Shown piece after piece: positions 23,650 to 32,863 of a stretch of DNA of 63,014 bases. A program made the translations under genes and the position numbers. The notes below the pieces were generated by a model. It searched no databases. It was given only the letters and a program-made list of their open reading frames with translations, and was not told where the DNA came from. This stretch comes from Oscillospiraceae bacterium (GTDB taxonomy: Bacteria > Bacillota > Clostridia > Oscillospirales > Oscillospiraceae). The number at the start of each line of letters is the position of its first letter. Within the stretch, counting starts at the first letter, position 1. The stretch is taken from assembly GCA_015068155.1 (NCBI GenBank), contig SVLC01000003.1, positions 1 through 63,014 on the forward strand, written 5' to 3'.

Positions 23650-24888
23650 ATGGCGAAAACCGAAGAAAAGCCCATTAGCTGCAGTTTCTGCGGCAAGCGG
23701 GAACATGAGGCCCGGCTCATCGCCGGTCCCGGCGTTTATATTTGCAGCGATTGCGTCCACACCTGTACGGAGCTGCTTCGTGAGGATGCCGCAGCGGACC
23801 GGCTGCCGGAACGGCTGCCCACACCCATGGAGATCAAGCAGTACATGGACGGGTACATTATTGGCCAGGAGGAAGCAAAGATCGCTTTGTCCGTAGCTGT
23901 GTACAACCATTATAAACGCATTGCTATTGGCGATGATTCCGATGTGGAACTGCAAAAGAGCAATATTTTGCTGATCGGTCCCACCGGCTCCGGTAAGACA
24001 TTGTTTGCCCAAACCCTGGCCAAGATTCTGGATGTGCCCTTTGCCATTGCCGACGCCACCACGCTGACCGAGGCCGGCTACGTTGGCGACGATGTGGAGA
24101 ATATCCTGGTTCGTTTGCTGCAGGCGGCGGATTTTGATGTGGAGAGGGCCGAACGGGGCATTATCTACATCGATGAAATGGACAAGATCGCCCGGAAAAG
24201 CGAGAATACCTCCATTACCCGCGATGTATCCGGCGAGGGTGTGCAGCAGGCGCTGCTGAAGATCCTTGAGGGTACGGTGGCCGGTGTTCCGCCCCAGGGC
24301 GGCAGAAAGCATCCCCAGCAGGAACTGATCCAACTGGACACCACCAATATCCTGTTCATCTGCGGCGGCGCCTTTGACGGCCTGGATAAGATCATCGAGA
24401 CCCGCACCGATAAAAAAGCCATTGGCTTTGATGCGCCGGTGCAGAGCAAGAAGGATCGGGATGTTGGCAAGCTGTTTGCCCAGGTCCAGCCCCATGATCT
24501 GCTGAAATTCGGCATTATTCCGGAACTGGTCGGCAGACTGCCGGTGATCACCTCTTTGGAAAGTCTGAAGAAGGAGGACCTGGTGCGTATTCTGCGAGAA
24601 CCCAAGAATGCCCTTTCCAAGCAGTATCAGAAGCTGCTGGAGTTGGATGGCGTGGAACTGGAGATCCTGCCGGAGGCTCTGGAGGCCGTGGCACAGAAGG
24701 CTTTGGACAGACAGATCGGCGCAAGAGGTCTGCGGGCTGTGATGGAAAAGATCATGACCAATATCATGTTCCTGATCCCTTCCGACCTTTCCATTCGTAA
24801 AGTTGTGATCACAGCCGCCAGTGTGGATGGCGCTCAGCCGGAGATCATCCGGGATGAGGCCAATCCCCGCGCGGCGTTGAGCGTATAA
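23650..24888 (+). CDS. clpX: ATP-dependent Clp protease ATP-binding subunit ClpX
   Basis: 412 aa AAA+ unfoldase. An N-terminal C4 zinc-binding domain (CSFCGK..., CSDCV) comes first, then Walker A GPTGSGKT (near residue 112-119), Walker [11 protein letters not shown], the RKHPQQE segment and a C-terminal sensor-2 region [12 protein letters not shown]. It feeds substrates to ClpP. SD AAAGGTGG. The terminator-like hairpin at 24897 separates it from lon. Confidence 0.98.
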   Translation: MAKTEEKPISCSFCGKREHEARLIAGPGVYICSDCVHTCTELLREDAAADRLPERLPTPMEIKQYMDGYIIGQEEAKIALSVAVYNHYKRIAIGDDSDVELQKSNILLIGPTGSGKTLFAQTLAKILDVPFAIADATTLTEAGYVGDDVENILVRLLQAADFDVERAERGIIYIDEMDKIARKSENTSITRDVSGEGVQQALLKILEGTVAGVPPQGGRKHPQQELIQLDTTNILFICGGAFDGLDKIIETRTDKKAIGFDAPVQSKKDRDVGKLFAQVQPHDLLKFGIIPELVGRLPVITSLESLKKEDLVRILREPKNALSKQYQKLLELDGVELEILPEALEAVAQKALDRQIGARGLRAVMEKIMTNIMFLIPSDLSIRKVVITAASVDGAQPEIIRDEANPRAALSV

Positions 24889-24896
24889 CAATTTGC

Positions 24897-24924
24897 AAGG
24901 GGGTAGGAGACTACCCCCTTTTCG
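24897..24924 (+). terminator. Terminator after clpX
   Basis: A 10-bp stem AAGGGGGTAG / CTACCCCCTT with loop GAGA. The tail TTCGG is weak, so read-through to lon is possible. Confidence 0.65.
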
Positions 24925-24947
24925 GCAATTCAGAAAGTAGGTGTATT

Positions 24948-27350
24948 ATGAGCGAAAAATTGATCTCCGGACAGATGCCGGTTTTGGCCCTGCGGGGTCT
25001 GGTGGTATTTCCGGATCAGACCGTTCATTTTGATATAGGCAGAGCCAAATCCATTCAGGCGTTGGATGCTGCCATGAAGGGCAACCAGCGATTGCTGCTG
25101 GTGCCGCAAAAGAATATTATTGATGATGAACCGGATATGGCTGACCTGTATTCGGTGGGTACGGTGGTTCAGGTCAAGCAGGTGCTTCGTCACCAGGGGG
25201 AAAATCTGCGGGTGCTGGTTAACGGTTTGTGCCGCGCAAGACTGGTGGAGCTTACGGATAAAGAACCTTATCTGAACGGCCTGGCTGAGGCCGTAGTTGA
25301 GGTCCACAGCCCCGATAATGCCCACAACCAGGCATTGTGCCGGGAAGCGAATATGCTGTACGGTGCTTACAGTGAGCTTTTGGAGCATCCCTCCCAGGCC
25401 ATCATTCTAAAAATGCTGTCATCCCACGACCCCGGCTTTTTGGCAGATTCCATCGGCCAGAATTCCGGCATTGATTATGCGGATAAAGCAGAACTGCTGA
25501 GCATCGTCCATCCTGTGCGCCGGCTGGAAAAGGCTATCCGATTACTCCACAGAGAAATCGAGATCCTGCAGATCGACGCAAAGATCCAGGAGAAGACCCA
25601 TCAACTGATGGATCGCGATCAAAAGGATTACTACCTGCGGGAACAGATCCGCGCCATTCGCGAGGAACTGGGAGAAGGGGATGAGCAGTCTGAATTCGAG
25701 GATTACCGCCGGAAGATCCAGGCGCTGCAGCTGTGCAAGGAATCGGAAGAGAAGCTACTGCGGGATGTAGATCGTCTGAAGAAGCAGCCCTTTGGTTCCG
25801 CAGAAGCGTCTGTTCTGCGCAATTATCTTGACACCGTGTTGGAGCTGCCCTGGCAGGAAACCACCAAGGAGCAGGTGGATGTCAGCCGCGTACAGAAGGT
25901 GCTGGAAAAAGACCATTTCGGCATGGAAAAGGTAAAAGAACGGATTTTGCAGTCCATTGCCGTGCGGCAGATGGCGCCCCAAATGCCGCCGCAGATCCTG
26001 TGCCTGGTGGGGCCTCCCGGTGTGGGCAAGACCTCTGTGGCATATTCCATTGCCCGGGCGTTAAACCGGAAAATGGCCCGTATCTCCCTGGGCGGCGTGC
26101 GGGACGAGGCAGAGATCCGCGGTCACCGCAAAACCTATGTGGGCGCTATGCCGGGCCGTATTCTGAATGGATTGATCCAGGCTGGCAGCAGCAATCCGCT
26201 GTTGCTGCTGGATGAGATCGACAAAATGGGCGCCGATCATCGGGGGGATCCTGCCGCGGCATTGCTGGAAGTGCTGGATGCGGAGCAGAATAAAACTTAT
26301 CGGGACCATTTCCTGGAGATTCCCTATGATCTGTCGGATGTGATGTTTATCACCACTGCCAATACTTTGGATACCGTACCCCGTCCGCTGCTGGACCGTA
26401 TGGAGATCATCGAACTGAACTCCTATACCGATGAAGAAAAGCTGATGATCGCCAAGAATCATTTGCTTCCCAAGCAGCTTTCCAAGCACGGTCTGAAGAA
26501 GACTCAGTTGAGGATCTCCGATGATGCCATCCGGGAGATCATCACATGCTATACCAGAGAATCCGGTGTCCGCAATCTGGAGCGGGCCATTGCCGCAATC
26601 TGCCGGAAGGCGGACATGCAGTTGATCGCTGGAGACGGACCCCAGCGGGTCAGCGTCAATGGGGCCAATCTGGAAGATTTCCTGGGCGTTCGCAAATTCC
26701 TGCCGGACAGGCTGCCGGCCCGCGATGAGGTGGGTCTGGTAACGGGCCTTGCATGGACTTCCGTTGGCGGCGAGACCTTGGAAGTGGAAGTAAACGTCAT
26801 GGACGGCAGCGGAAAGCTGGAACTTACCGGCAATCTGGGAGATGTGATGAAGGAATCTGCCCATGCGGCGTTGAGTTATATTCGGGCCAATGCTGCTGCA
26901 TTGGGTATTGCGCCGGATTTCTATAAAACGAAAGATATCCATGTCCATTTCCCCGAGGGCGCCGTACCGAAGGATGGCCCTTCTGCCGGTGTTACTGTGA
27001 CAACAGCCATTGTTTCCGCGCTGACCAATACGCCGGTTCGGCGGGATGTGGCTATGACCGGCGAAATTAGTCTGCGTGGTCGCGTTATGCGGATTGGTGG
27101 CTTGAAGGAGAAAACAATGGCAGCTCTGCGCCATGGCATTTCCACGGTGATCATTCCGGAGGATAATATCCGGGATCTGGAGGAAATCGATCAGACGGTT
27201 CGGAAAACGTTGAATTTTGTTACCGCGCGGACGGTGGATACCGTGCTGGATACCGCGCTGGTACGCCAGCATACCCCTGCTGGACCCGTGCTGACCGATA
27301 TCCCCAAGCAGATGCAAAAGCCGGGCAGAAAACCCAGCATTCGTCAGTAA
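24948..27350 (+). CDS. lon: ATP-dependent protease Lon
   Basis: 800 aa LonA. An N-terminal substrate-binding LAN domain (about 8-200) and a coiled region come first, then an AAA+ module with Walker A GPPGVGKT (355-362) and Walker B LLLLDEIDKM. The C-terminal protease has catalytic Ser679 in PKDGPSAGVT and the dyad Lys about 43 residues later in GGLKEKTMAALRHG. It degrades damaged and regulatory proteins. The ysxC gene follows after 10 bp, a common lon-ysxC pairing in Firmicutes. Confidence 0.97.
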   Translation: MSEKLISGQMPVLALRGLVVFPDQTVHFDIGRAKSIQALDAAMKGNQRLLLVPQKNIIDDEPDMADLYSVGTVVQVKQVLRHQGENLRVLVNGLCRARLVELTDKEPYLNGLAEAVVEVHSPDNAHNQALCREANMLYGAYSELLEHPSQAIILKMLSSHDPGFLADSIGQNSGIDYADKAELLSIVHPVRRLEKAIRLLHREIEILQIDAKIQEKTHQLMDRDQKDYYLREQIRAIREELGEGDEQSEFEDYRRKIQALQLCKESEEKLLRDVDRLKKQPFGSAEASVLRNYLDTVLELPWQETTKEQVDVSRVQKVLEKDHFGMEKVKERILQSIAVRQMAPQMPPQILCLVGPPGVGKTSVAYSIARALNRKMARISLGGVRDEAEIRGHRKTYVGAMPGRILNGLIQAGSSNPLLLLDEIDKMGADHRGDPAAALLEVLDAEQNKTYRDHFLEIPYDLSDVMFITTANTLDTVPRPLLDRMEIIELNSYTDEEKLMIAKNHLLPKQLSKHGLKKTQLRISDDAIREIITCYTRESGVRNLERAIAAICRKADMQLIAGDGPQRVSVNGANLEDFLGVRKFLPDRLPARDEVGLVTGLAWTSVGGETLEVEVNVMDGSGKLELTGNLGDVMKESAHAALSYIRANAAALGIAPDFYKTKDIHVHFPEGAVPKDGPSAGVTVTTAIVSALTNTPVRRDVAMTGEISLRGRVMRIGGLKEKTMAALRHGISTVIIPEDNIRDLEEIDQTVRKTLNFVTARTVDTVLDTALVRQHTPAGPVLTDIPKQMQKPGRKPSIRQ

Positions 27351-27360
27351 GGAGGAAGCC

Positions 27361-27945
27361 ATGAATTTCAATAATGTGGAATTTTTGATCTCCGCTGCCA
27401 GCCCCCGGAATTTCCCGGGGAATCGGCTGCCCGAGATCGCTTTTGCAGGCAAATCCAATGTGGGTAAGTCCTCTGTGATCAATCGGATCCTGAACCGGAA
27501 GAATTTTGCCCGGGTAGGGGATAAGCCCGGCAAGACCATCCATGTAAATTATTTCACCGTGGATAAGACCTGTTATTTTGTTGATCTGCCGGGTTACGGA
27601 TTTGCCAAGGTATCCCAAATCGAAAAAGAGCGCTGGGGCAAGCTGATGGAGGATTATTTTGCCGCCGGACGGATCACGCTGGGCGTGCTGATCGTGGATT
27701 ACCGCCATGCACCCACTAATAACGATATTACCATGGCCCGGTGGTTTATGGACAGCGGCTGTCCCTTTGTGGTGGTGGCCAATAAGATGGACAAACTGAA
27801 AAAAAGCGAGCTGGAACCCAATCTGGTCACCATTCGTGAGGATCTGGAATTACCGGAAAGCACGCCGGTGATTCCTTTCTCCGCGGAAAAGGGTAACGGT
27901 AAGGACGAACTGGTGCGGCTTATTTTGAATGCTGTAAAGTTATAA
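27361..27945 (+). CDS. ysxC: Ribosome biogenesis GTP-binding protein YsxC/EngB
   Basis: 194 aa TRAFAC GTPase needed for 50S assembly. G1 is FAGKSNVGKSS (about 28-38), G2 is in PGKTIHVNYF, G3 is DLPGYGFAKV, G4 is NKMD and G5 is SAEKGNG. SD AAGGAGG. It is cotranscribed with lon. Confidence 0.96.
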   Translation: MNFNNVEFLISAASPRNFPGNRLPEIAFAGKSNVGKSSVINRILNRKNFARVGDKPGKTIHVNYFTVDKTCYFVDLPGYGFAKVSQIEKERWGKLMEDYFAAGRITLGVLIVDYRHAPTNNDITMARWFMDSGCPFVVVANKMDKLKKSELEPNLVTIREDLELPESTPVIPFSAEKGNGKDELVRLILNAVKL

Positions 27946-27949
27946 CTGT

Positions 27950-27990
27950 CATTGCGAACCAGTGCGCACACTGGTGTGGCAATCTCCTGG
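27950..27990. repeat. Palindromic intergenic repeat
   Basis: Starts with TCATTGCGAACCAGTG, has centre GCGCAC, and ends CACTGGTGTGGCAATCTCC. The arms CCAGTG / CACTGG and ATTGCgA / tGGCAAT pair. Sequences starting CATTGCGA and ending TGGCAATCTC are familiar dispersed repeats in clostridial genomes; only this copy lies in the window. Confidence 0.6.
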
Positions 27991-28004
27991 ATTTTGGAGG
28001 AACT

Positions 28005-28505
28005 ATGATTTTACAAATCGACGATTGGAAATTCGATATTGACATGGAACGCACCATGGAATATTCTGCCAATGAAGCGGCTGGGCATTGCGACTGCGGC
28101 TACTGCCGGAATTTCTATGCCGCAGTAGATTTACAATATCCAAATTTCAGAAGCTTCCTTGCCCAATTTGGCCTGAATGCGGAGGCGCCGGATGAACTGA
28201 TGCCGTTTGATCTGAACCAACAGATGTGCTATATGGGTGTGTATGTTGTTGCCGGTAGGATCTTGCAGAAGGGAAAGCAAAATTTGTGTGTTGACGGCAT
28301 ATTTATTTCTCCGGAGATTGATTCTCAGATCAACCATAATGTGTTGATGCCTTGTTTTTATCTGACCATTGATCAAATGGATTTGCCCTGGGTGTTGGAT
28401 GAACCCATGAAGGATGTGGTTTCTCCTGCAAATCTTCCGGATTTCCTGAAGAAAATGTGGCGCAAACTGCTGGGCAGACGACCAAAGGACAATACTGTGT
28501 CATAA
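28005..28505 (+). CDS. Hypothetical protein with CDCGYC motif
   Basis: 166 aa, not recognised. It begins MILQIDDWKFDIDMERTM, then HCDCGYCRNFYAAV near residues 30-42, a closely spaced Cys set that could bind a metal. No membrane segment. The C-terminus is basic (KKMWRKLLGRRP). SD TTGGAGGAA. It is preceded by a palindromic repeat and followed by a terminator, so it is probably its own unit. Confidence 0.65.
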   Translation: MILQIDDWKFDIDMERTMEYSANEAAGHCDCGYCRNFYAAVDLQYPNFRSFLAQFGLNAEAPDELMPFDLNQQMCYMGVYVVAGRILQKGKQNLCVDGIFISPEIDSQINHNVLMPCFYLTIDQMDLPWVLDEPMKDVVSPANLPDFLKKMWRKLLGRRPKDNTVS

Positions 28506-28509
28506 GGAT

Positions 28510-28542
28510 AGCCCTTCCGATCCGGAAGGGCTGTTTCATTTT
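28510..28542 (+). terminator. Terminator
   Basis: Stem AGCCCTTCC / GGAAGGGCT with loop GATCC and tail GTTTCATTTT. Confidence 0.82.
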
Positions 28543-28593
28543 ATCACTGGCAAAAGCCGAAAACTGTGCTATAATTGTCATGGGGGTGAAAGC

Positions 28594-29271
28594 GTGACGG
28601 ATAAACATAAAAAATTAGCTGCCTGCATCGCTGTGCTTATCTTTTTGTTGTTTTGCATTGCAGTGTCCTATTATATCGGTGTGCCCATGGTGCGTCTGGC
28701 AGAAGATCCTGCCGAATTCCGGCGATGGGTGGACAGCTACGGTGTGTTTGGACGCCTGGTATTTATTGGCATGGTGGTCTTGCAGGTTATCGTTGCGTTT
28801 ATCCCCGGGGAGCCGATTGAGTTGGCGGCGGGGTATGCTTTCGGCTTTTGGGAAGGCACATTATTGACCCTTGCTGGTTTTTTGATCGGAAGTTGGGCTG
28901 TGTTTTTACTGGTAAGAAAGCTTGGCGTAAAGCTGGTGGAGATTTTCTTTTCTACAGAGAAAATTCGTACCTTCTCTTTTCTGAATAACCCGAAAAAAAC
29001 GAAAACACTGGCATTTTTGTTGATGCTGATACCCGGCACACCAAAAGATTTTCTCAGTTATTTCGCAGGACTGACAACACTCTCAATGAAAACCTGGCTG
29101 TTGATCGTTGCTGTGGGGCGGTTACCATCCCTGGTTACTTCCACAGCCACCGGCGCTGCGGCAGGGCAGAAGGATTATGTGTTGTCTGCGATCATGCTGG
29201 GTATTACGCTTCTGCTGACGGCTACGGGCATCCTGTATTACCGATTTGTCTGTAAAAAGCAATCCCAATAA
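28594..29271 (+). CDS. VTT/TVP38-family membrane protein (SNARE-associated domain)
   Basis: 225 aa with about five or six membrane segments. The central FIPGEPIELAAGYAFGFWEG and LIPGTPKDFLSYFAGLT match the PGE/PGTPK re-entrant motifs of the TVP38/TMEM64 (DedA-related) family, probably lipid scramblase- or transport-like. The start is GTG at 28594 behind GGGGGTGA; a TATAAT at 28570-28575 is probably its -10. Terminator follows. Confidence 0.82.
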   Translation: MTDKHKKLAACIAVLIFLLFCIAVSYYIGVPMVRLAEDPAEFRRWVDSYGVFGRLVFIGMVVLQVIVAFIPGEPIELAAGYAFGFWEGTLLTLAGFLIGSWAVFLLVRKLGVKLVEIFFSTEKIRTFSFLNNPKKTKTLAFLLMLIPGTPKDFLSYFAGLTTLSMKTWLLIVAVGRLPSLVTSTATGAAAGQKDYVLSAIMLGITLLLTATGILYYRFVCKKQSQ

Positions 29272-29272
29272 G

Positions 29273-29306
29273 AAAACGCGGCACCTAACATATGGTGCCG
29301 CGTTTT
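29273..29306. terminator. Bidirectional terminator
   Basis: A 13-bp perfect stem AAAACGCGGCACC / GGTGCCGCGTTTT between two convergent genes. Confidence 0.9.
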
Positions 29307-29318
29307 AGTAAGAACGAT

Positions 29319-30179
29319 TCATTTTCTGCATCGAATAAGTCTTTTATGTGCTGCGAGTATATCTTTACAAAAATGTTTGTGATCAAATATCATGCTCAGA
29401 ATAAAGGAAGTTGGCGTTATAAGACAAAACACGGGGCAGATCAGCCAAAACCAGGGCCAATATTTTTCCTGACCCGCATATTCGCCAACCGGTATGGTCC
29501 TGAAGATTTTTGGGCAGAAATTTGTAAAGAAGTTTCCGATGGGATCGTTGCTGCCCGGACCCCAAATATAAGACGAATTTTTATAGTTAATGCTGAAAAA
29601 ATCATTTCCCCGCAAGGGTATAAAGCCCAATTCGCTTTGGAAAATTTGGTTTAGCATAATAAAAAGCATCAATAGCAGCAAACCGACCGGTGCCGAAAGA
29701 ATCCGTTTGTACGAAAGCTTGTGATGACCCAAAAGAACCATGAGCAACGGTACGGTCATGATCATCCAATGATGGAAGTAAAAACGGACAATGTCCCAAA
29801 ATTCTCCTATCTGATCGATCTTAGCCAAAGGCTCCTGGGGATATACCAGAACGATGAGACCGCTGATCACACCAATATAAAACATATAATCCTTTACATA
29901 TTTGTTTTTTGAAAAGATCATGAAAGGAAATAATGCGATATTGGCCCCGCAAATATTTACAAACCAGGAATCACGGAGCATACGGGCTTCATCCGTTGCA
30001 TACGGCGGTATGAAAACCTTCAGGAAATGAAACATTACGCCCAATAACAGGAGTGTGAATAATGTAGCTTCCTGCAGGTATCTTCCTCGTTTGCGCAGGA
30101 AAAAGTACAGTCCTACGGTTGCTGCGATTTGCAGAAAAATCCAAAAGAAATACCAACCATTAAACATTTTTATAATCAT
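29319..30179 (-). CDS. YwaF/TMEM164-like integral membrane protein
   Basis: 286 aa with about seven predicted membrane helices and few charges between them. The motif pair HFLK (helix 2) and HHWMIM (middle), with ICGANIALFPFMIF, is like the TIGR02206/YwaF family of unknown function. The ATG at 30179 is favoured (SD GAGGTG, 6 nt); GTG 30188 overlaps that SD. A promoter with a 17-bp spacer lies at 30209-30237. It is more AT-rich than its surroundings. Confidence 0.6.
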   Translation of the reverse strand: MIIKMFNGWYFFWIFLQIAATVGLYFFLRKRGRYLQEATLFTLLLLGVMFHFLKVFIPPYATDEARMLRDSWFVNICGANIALFPFMIFSKNKYVKDYMFYIGVISGLIVLVYPQEPLAKIDQIGEFWDIVRFYFHHWMIMTVPLLMVLLGHHKLSYKRILSAPVGLLLLMLFIMLNQIFQSELGFIPLRGNDFFSINYKNSSYIWGPGSNDPIGNFFTNFCPKIFRTIPVGEYAGQEKYWPWFWLICPVFCLITPTSFILSMIFDHKHFCKDILAAHKRLIRCRK

Positions 30180-30208
30180 AATGATCACCTCATTGCTTGA
30201 TTACAAAA

Positions 30209-30237
30209 ATGATACCATAAGTTACAGAAAATTACAA
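30209..30237 (-). promoter_or_regulatory. Promoter of the YwaF-like gene
   Basis: Minus strand: TTGTAA (30232-30237), 17-bp spacer, TATCAT (30209-30214). Confidence 0.6.
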
Positions 30238-30247
30238 TAGCAAATAT

Positions 30248-30270
30248 GAAAATTACAGAATGTAATTTTC
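30248..30270 (-). terminator. Hairpin after the MATE gene
   Basis: A 10-bp perfect stem GAAAATTACA / TGTAATTTTC with a 3-nt loop, just after the MATE stop codon. The minus-strand tail ATATTTG is weak. Confidence 0.4.
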
Positions 30271-30271
30271 G

Positions 30272-31630
30272 TTATTCGTTGGGATGGTTCTTCAAAAAGC
30301 GCACAATGAAGAAAATGCTGATCAAACCCGACAGCACATCTGCCACCGGCTGGGCGATCTGGATGCCAAGCAGGTCAAAGGCCGGTACGCAGATCAGCAG
30401 CATGGGAATGGTGATTGCGCCGGAGCGCAGCAGAGACAGGAAAGAGGAAATGGCAGGCTGCTGAATGCTTTGATACAGCATATTGACCGGTACGGACAGG
30501 GCCATAAACATCATACCGATGGCGGCATATCGCAACGCCGGTGCGCCGATGGAAATCACCGCTCCAGTCTTTTGGAAGATGGAAATGATACTCTCGGCAG
30601 CGAAGATACTGACCAATCCCAAAGAGCCGATGAACACCAGTCCGAAGCACATGGTAAAGACCAGACCCTGCTTGACCCGGCGGTATTTTTTTGCCTGGTA
30701 GTTGAAGGCGGCAACTGGCTGGAATCCCTGACCCATGCCCAAGCCTACGCACATCAGGAACATGGAGTAGCGGCTGACCACACTCATGGCGGCAATTGCT
30801 GCGTCGCCGAAGGGTTTGGTAAGGTTGTTCAGCAGACCGTTGGATACAGAGGTAAGACCCTGTCGGATCAAAGAGGGCAGACCAACCCGGCAGATGGCCA
30901 GCATCGTACTGAATTTCCGGCTGATGGCTTTCAATTGCAGTTTGCTTTGGGCCATTTTGCAATACATGATTACCAGGATCACAAAGCTGATGACCTGGGA
31001 TATAGCTGTTGCCAGGCCAGCGCCGGCAACCCCCATATTCAGCTTGCTGACCAGCAGCCAGTCACCGAAAATGTTCATCAGACCGCCGGCGGTGAGGCCA
31101 AACATGGCATAAAACGCTTTTCCCTCATATCTTAAGCCGTTATTGAGGATCAAAGAACCGATGATGAAGGGACAGGCAAGCAGGATCCAGAAGCCATAAT
31201 CCATGGCATAAGGCGCAATGGTCTGGGTGCTGCCCAGGAACAACACCAAAGGCTTTAGGAATATCAGACCCAAAGCCAGGATCAAAAGTCCGATGGCACA
31301 GCCGTAAAAGAAAGAGCTGGAGATATACATTGTGGCCTTGTTGGTGTCCCGATCCGCCAAAGATTTGGATACGAAGCTACCGGCGCCGTGTCCCAGCATA
31401 AAGGCGATGCCCTGGATGATGGCCTGGAGTGTGAACAACACGCCGGTGGCAGCCTGGGCGCTTTCGCCAAGGTTTCCTACGAAATAGGTATCGGCCATGT
31501 TGTATATGTTGGTAATGAGCATGGAAATAGTGGTGGGAATACCCAGATTAACGATCAGTCTGGGCACCGGCGTTTCCGTCATTTTTTTATAATGCAATTC
31601 AGCGGAAGTCAAAAAAACGCCTTCTTTCAT
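30272..31630 (-). CDS. MATE family efflux transporter
   Basis: 452 aa, 12 predicted membrane helices in two halves. NLGIPTTISMLITNIYNMADTYFVG is the MatE signature of helix 1, repeated as VGLPSLIRQGLTSVSNGLLN in the second half. It probably exports drugs or metabolites using a Na+ or H+ gradient. The ATG at 31630 has no clear SD. TTG 31612 lies 8 nt after GAAGG and could be the true start. No regulator gene is adjacent. Confidence 0.88.
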   Translation of the reverse strand: MKEGVFLTSAELHYKKMTETPVPRLIVNLGIPTTISMLITNIYNMADTYFVGNLGESAQAATGVLFTLQAIIQGIAFMLGHGAGSFVSKSLADRDTNKATMYISSSFFYGCAIGLLILALGLIFLKPLVLFLGSTQTIAPYAMDYGFWILLACPFIIGSLILNNGLRYEGKAFYAMFGLTAGGLMNIFGDWLLVSKLNMGVAGAGLATAISQVISFVILVIMYCKMAQSKLQLKAISRKFSTMLAICRVGLPSLIRQGLTSVSNGLLNNLTKPFGDAAIAAMSVVSRYSMFLMCVGLGMGQGFQPVAAFNYQAKKYRRVKQGLVFTMCFGLVFIGSLGLVSIFAAESIISIFQKTGAVISIGAPALRYAAIGMMFMALSVPVNMLYQSIQQPAISSFLSLLRSGAITIPMLLICVPAFDLLGIQIAQPVADVLSGLISIFFIVRFLKNHPNE

Positions 31631-31683
31631 TGTAATTGGTTAAATTATATCACAAATCGTCAAAATGCAACCAGATAAGATGC

Positions 31684-31706
31684 CCTCAGAACATGTGTCT
31701 GAGGGC
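31684..31706 (-). terminator. Hairpin after the TSCPD gene
   Basis: Stem GCCCTCAGA / TCTGAGGGC, loop about 5 nt; minus-strand tail ATCTTATC is weak. Confidence 0.5.
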
Positions 31707-31719
31707 AAGATATGGGAAT

Positions 31720-31971
31720 TTATACATGGTCCTTTGCGGCCTTTAATGCTTTTGCCAGCTGGTCAGGGCAGGAGGTGGCCTTTAAGCCGCAGGTGGTGCC
31801 TTCCAAACGGGCGATCACCGTTTCAATATCCATACCTTCCACCAGGGATGCAATGCCCTTCAAATTGCCGTTGCAGCCGCCGATAAACCGTACATTCGTA
31901 ACCTTGCCTTCCTCGATATCAAAGAAGATGCGCTGGGAACAGGTTCCCTGAGTCTTATACTCAAATTGCAT
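31720..31971 (-). CDS. TIGR03905 family TSCPD domain protein
   Basis: 83 aa. GTCSQRIFFDIEEG, FIGGCNGNLKG and TSCPDQLAKAL match the small TSCPD family (related to the C-terminal domain of class II ribonucleotide reductases). Two or three conserved Cys could bind a metal. Function unknown. SD AAAGGAT. A palindrome GCCCTCAGA / TCTGAGGGC follows its stop at 31684-31706. Confidence 0.85.
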   Translation of the reverse strand: MQFEYKTQGTCSQRIFFDIEEGKVTNVRFIGGCNGNLKGIASLVEGMDIETVIARLEGTTCGLKATSCPDQLAKALKAAKDHV

Positions 31972-32090
31972 AGTGGATGATCCTTTCTGTATGTTTTTGT
32001 CCCATTATAAAATAAGAAAACGAATTTTGCAAGTATGAATTATCTGCCGGATTACGGTTATCCTATGGAAAAACCGAAAGGAGCCAATAT

Positions 32091-32780
32091 ATGGGAGAAA
32101 ACACGAAAACAGACCGTGGCCAGGATGAAAACAACCGTTTGACAGAGCTTGGGGCGGATATGACCAAATCTGAGCAGGGGAATATTTACACGCTGACCAT
32201 CATCGGTCAGGTGGAGGGCCACATGGTGGCGCCGGAAAATGTGAAGACCACCAAGTATGAGCATGTTTTGCCGTTGCTGGCCAGCATCGAAGAAAGTGAT
32301 GAGATCGATGGCTTGCTGCTGCTGTTAAATACGGTTGGCGGGGACATTGAAGCAGGCCTGGCCATTGCGGAAATGATTTCCGGCATGAAAAAACCAACGG
32401 TCTCCCTGGTATTGGGAGGCGGCCACTCCATCGGTATCCCTCTGGCAGTTTGTACGAAGAAAAGTTATATCACACCCACAGCAAGTATGACAGTGCATCC
32501 GGTGAGAATGACCGGGTTGGTAGTTGGCGCGCCGCAGACGTATCGGTATTTCCAACGGATCCAGGAACAGATCGCTGATTTTGTGACGGCAAACTCGAAA
32601 ATCAGCCGCCAGCAGTTTGAACATTATATGATGGCCACCGGGGAAATGGCCACGGATGTGGGTACGATTTTGTACGGTAAAGAGGCCGTTGCCTCCGGCC
32701 TGATCGATAAGCTGGGCGGTCTGAACGATGCGCTGACGGCGCTTCATAGAATGATCAGTCGCGAGAAGAAGGGAAAATAG
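32091..32780 (+). CDS. tepA: TepA-like ClpP-family protease
   Basis: 229 aa crotonase/ClpP fold. The nucleophile is S113 in GGGHSIGIP and the base is H136 in MTVHPVR; the oxyanion region is NTVGGDIEAG. An N-terminal charged extension (1-30) distinguishes it from ClpP. In Bacillus and Clostridia this paralogue (TepA/YmfB) lies just upstream of ftsK/spoIIIE, as here with one gene between. It is linked to spore-protein degradation or protein export; the exact role is unsettled. SD AAAGGAG, 8 nt. Confidence 0.85.
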   Translation: MGENTKTDRGQDENNRLTELGADMTKSEQGNIYTLTIIGQVEGHMVAPENVKTTKYEHVLPLLASIEESDEIDGLLLLLNTVGGDIEAGLAIAEMISGMKKPTVSLVLGGGHSIGIPLAVCTKKSYITPTASMTVHPVRMTGLVVGAPQTYRYFQRIQEQIADFVTANSKISRQQFEHYMMATGEMATDVGTILYGKEAVASGLIDKLGGLNDALTALHRMISREKKGK

Positions 32781-32802
32781 CAAATAATTTTTCTTCTTGG
32801 GG

Positions 32803-32831
32803 TGGAAATTCTTGCCTTGGTATGTTATAAT
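32803..32831 (+). promoter_or_regulatory. Promoter of the UppP-like gene
   Basis: TGGAAA (32803-32808, 4 of 6), 17-bp spacer, TATAAT (32826-32831). Confidence 0.55.
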
Positions 32832-32863
32832 ACCCAAGATTATTTGGAAAGTGAGGGGCAGGC

